Assembly (NCBI GenBank): GCA_013398055.1
Contig: VZRS01001447.1
Span: 274,266 to 338,265 of the forward strand
Length of the DNA: 64,000 nucleotides
Direction of reading: 5' to 3'
Origin: Ifrita kowaldi
Taxonomy: Eukaryota; Chordata; Aves; Passeriformes; Cinclosomatidae
This document shows positions 61,167-64,000 of this stretch, one piece after another. The notes under the pieces were generated by a model. The model made no database searches. It was not told the DNA's origin and saw nothing but the letters and a program-made list of their open reading frames with translations. The position numbers were made by a program, and so were the translations under genes. Numbering within the stretch: the first letter of the stretch is position 1; every line of letters starts with the position of its first letter.

Positions 61167-64000
61167 GTACTTTTAAATACTCCCTAGTTCTACATGAGAG
61201 TTATTTTGAGGTCATGTTCACGTTTCCAGACAGAATACGATTCTCTGGTAGAGACATCTGAGTCTTATCTGCCTATTTCTGGCTCTGTTTGAGAATGTTT
61301 ATATTATTCAATGTGGGAGACTTGAACTCATGACAAGGAACATGATAAATTTTCTTAATCAAACTGGGTATCACGAGGTGGTCTGTCATCATTTCCCTTT
61401 TGTTGCACTGTGAAAGAAAGCAAATAAGGAGCATCCAGTGTGATCCCCACTTCTGTTTCAAGTCTCCCCACCAAGTCATTAAACATTCTCTGGCCTTTGT
61501 CAACAGCCTGGTAAACATCCAGAGAAAGAATCAGAATAAAATAGTTTATTTAACATTCCTCTCCTCCAACTGCTGATTAGGATAAATAGTTTGGATAAAA
61601 AGCCTATCTGTTCCAAAAATCACAAAAAGAAAGGATTCAGCTATCAGCAAAGTTTAGATTTGGTTTCAAATATTTTTAAACAGCAAAAGAGTTTTTTGTG
61701 CTCTTTGATATTTTCTCCATCCTCAGCACATCATGTTAGCACCGTGTCAAAGCAAAACATCAACATCAAATGATCACTGGGTAAACTCCAGTGAACTGGA
61801 GTGAAAGGCTGGAGGCTGAAATTCCAGGCACAATATAAAACTTGGAAAAATGCCAGAACAGAGTTCTTTTTAAACTGCCTAAAAGGCTGAGGAATTGATA
61901 TCCAGCAAATCCCTTCATTGACTTAATAGTTTGGAAATTGCTAATTCTGGTCAGACTGATGAGTCCTTTGAGCCAGGATCATTTCCTCTGACAGGGAAAA
62001 GTGTCAAATGTTTCAAAGAAAAACAGAATCTTCTTCCTCTGACCACCATTGTGCTCATCCATAATGAAAACAAAGCGACACTATGCCTAACAAAAGGCAA
62101 GTACCTAGCACGAAGAAACTCGTGGTCAGCTCAGGAAGTGAAACAGAAGAATTCAGGACTGCTTTTTATTTTTATCCTGGACAAAGTACTTTATAATCCT
62201 AACCTCCTTGGCTTAAAATATTGGGGCGTAGGATACTCTCCAATAAATAATTATGTGTTCTGAAAATATATTCTTTTATTTGTAGTAATCTTGTTGCCAT
62301 TTAAGTTTGCCAACTCTCCCATTGCTCTTGTATTATACTACAGTAAACAGAAACAGCCAAATGATCTTAGCAGCATTCAGAACTCCTTGTCAGATGCTGA
62401 GCCGGCACAGATTAGAATAGCTCTATTGCGTTCAACCATCATTTAAAATATTGAATGACTACAAAAACCCTAAATGCCCATTCTCTGTGTTTGCTTCCTG
62501 TAAGAAACAGCCAATCAACAATTACTTTTTATTGTATGTCTGATATATTTAATATCCTTTAAACATTGGGTCAGATCATCAGTTAACATAAATCAGCAAA
62601 GCTGAATTTACTGGATCAGTTTACACAACTAAGAATGTTGCCTGTGGCTTTCCCACAGTAATAAAGTTAGACCACATACCCACTTTGGCTGAAATATCTG
62701 AAAACATCCAAAGGATCTGCATGCTTAGCTCCCTTTAAAAGGAACTGGGGATAATCTTATCCATCTATCTGATGGGTAATTTCTATTTGCAAAGCACAGA
62801 TCCCCGTGGTGCACACACACCCCAAAATGATAGAAAGCAAGAAAATTCCACAAATGGACTTCCCAAAGGAATGCTTTATATTTATATTATTTTATCAAGA
62901 AACTGTAACCGCAGAATATGTTTACACTTCTCAAGTGAAAACTGCTGCTGGAACAAAATGGAGAGCTCATTTCTAATTTTAAAAAAATATATACCATTAA
63001 ATTTCTCTTGAGAAAAAGTTACACAATATTGGCACATTAAATAATGCAGGGCTTTAGAGTTCATGGTTAATATACTAATAAAACAGGAATAATAGAATAA
63101 CTTATGAGTCAAGAAGACATTAAAAATAGGTCAATTTTCATTTTTACGATTGTCTATGAAAAGAAAATTACCCACTTTTTCAAAACCACTTCTAGGAGAT
63201 GGCTACATACCTGTACCACAGAAGTAGGGAGTTTATCCCTAAATTCACCACTGAAAGTACTGTTCCCACAGTAAGTCTGAATGTGTAGTGCAAATTATTG
63301 AATATCCCACATCATAGGAATGGAGCCGCTTTAAAATCTTATTTTTTCAATAGTGTCCAAAATATTCAGGATTGTCCACAAAGCTACCATTCGTTTCTCT
63401 CATTCTTACAGTTTAGGAGAGCCGGTTGAAAGGGTGACCCAAAAAAACAGAACAAATGCTGGAACCAGAATGAGAAACAGAGAAATGCCCGCTCCTGAGC
63501 AGTGATGTTTGGAAGACAACCATCCTCACAGAACCAGGGAGTGCCAAGGAGTATTCCACCAGCAAGGAGGAAGGAACACGCATTGGACACTTCATGCATG
63601 TAATTCAAAGTGGGGCCTGTGAAATACATGTATAATGACAGTGTATTCTCTTGCAGTGACAGTATGTATAAAAGCCAAATTCCATTATTTTGACATGATT
63701 TCTGAAACAGACTTAAAACAGGAACATTATTCAAGAAATAAGTTTGTAACTGATTCATTTCAGAGTCACCCTCCCATACTTCAGCTTTTGATTTCATAAG
63801 CTACTGCAAGACTGCTTCAAGGTAGCTGAGCCACAGGAGCCCAACAGGAGGCTGGGCTGGGCTGGCAAAAGGAAAGTGAGAGAGCTCCAACTCATCATTA
63901 TAGCTCATCCTGGCAAGCTGGAGAAACAAAAACTAAATAGATAAGAAAATCAAACAAACAAATCCAATCCATAAAGAAAAAAAATAATCAAATTAGTTAT
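61167..64000. other. Unique AT-rich non-coding DNA
   Basis: No recognised gene or repeat. The 137-codon minus frame at 63384-63797 has hydrophobic, Cys- and Phe-rich stretches but no recognisable domain. The window ends in A-rich sequence. Confidence 0.55.

Noticed and set aside
63384..63797. 137-codon minus frame
   Set aside because: Hydrophobic but without any recognisable family, promoter or poly(A) context.
1..64000. CRISPR arrays, operons, phage or plasmid features
   Set aside because: No regularly spaced repeats or dense coding were seen; the sequence is vertebrate nuclear DNA.

Overview
The window reads as AT-rich, gene-poor nuclear DNA from a bird, most likely a passerine. Several things point to birds: interspersed repeats are dominated by fragmentary CR1 LINEs with the avian-type 3' end (tandem ATTCTATG-like 8-mers), there is one solo LTR, and only faint MIR-like relics remain. 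The passerine call rests on one element at about 18.55-18.69 kb, a tRNA-Ile-derived head fused to a CR1 tail, the architecture of TguSINE1-type SINEs. No species or locus could be assigned.

I recognise no protein-coding gene, structural RNA gene, CRISPR array or bacterial-type feature. The open frames are short (longest about 148 codons), scattered over both strands, and match no family I know. Several are by-products of repeats: the frames in the TTTTC array, in the solo LTR and in the CR1 copies. The window is best read as intergenic or deep-intronic DNA. A few short open stretches flanked by splice-like signals are offered only as low-confidence candidate exons.

Layout. 0-6.4 kb: unique AT-rich DNA. 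6.44-6.96 kb: a segment keeping many CpGs, unclassified and possibly an LTR on the minus strand. 8.1-8.5 kb: overlapping open frames of unknown meaning. 11.5-12.0 and 14.65-14.81 kb: very old CR1 3' ends. 18.55-18.69 kb: the tRNA/CR1 SINE. 25.2, 27.8, 29.1 and 57.0 kb: MIR-like relics. 26.18-26.85 kb: a complete solo LTR bounded by a perfect 5-bp target duplication. 30.7-31.5 kb: the only CpG island, with a second GC-rich block. 32.68-32.93 kb: a long TTTTC microsatellite. 39.3-48.7 kb: the CR1-rich part, with four clear copies. 51.38, 54.93 and 60.6 kb: a 24-bp tandem duplication, a C-rich tract and a local duplication. The rest is unique sequence in which I see nothing specific.

The parts do not form a pathway. 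The one functional relationship visible is that of a SINE and its probable driver: the SINE tail closely matches the 3' end of the CR1 copy at 47.7-48.7 kb, consistent with CR1 reverse transcriptase having mobilised the SINE. The CpG island is the best candidate for a regulatory or promoter element. I found no convincing new biological system.
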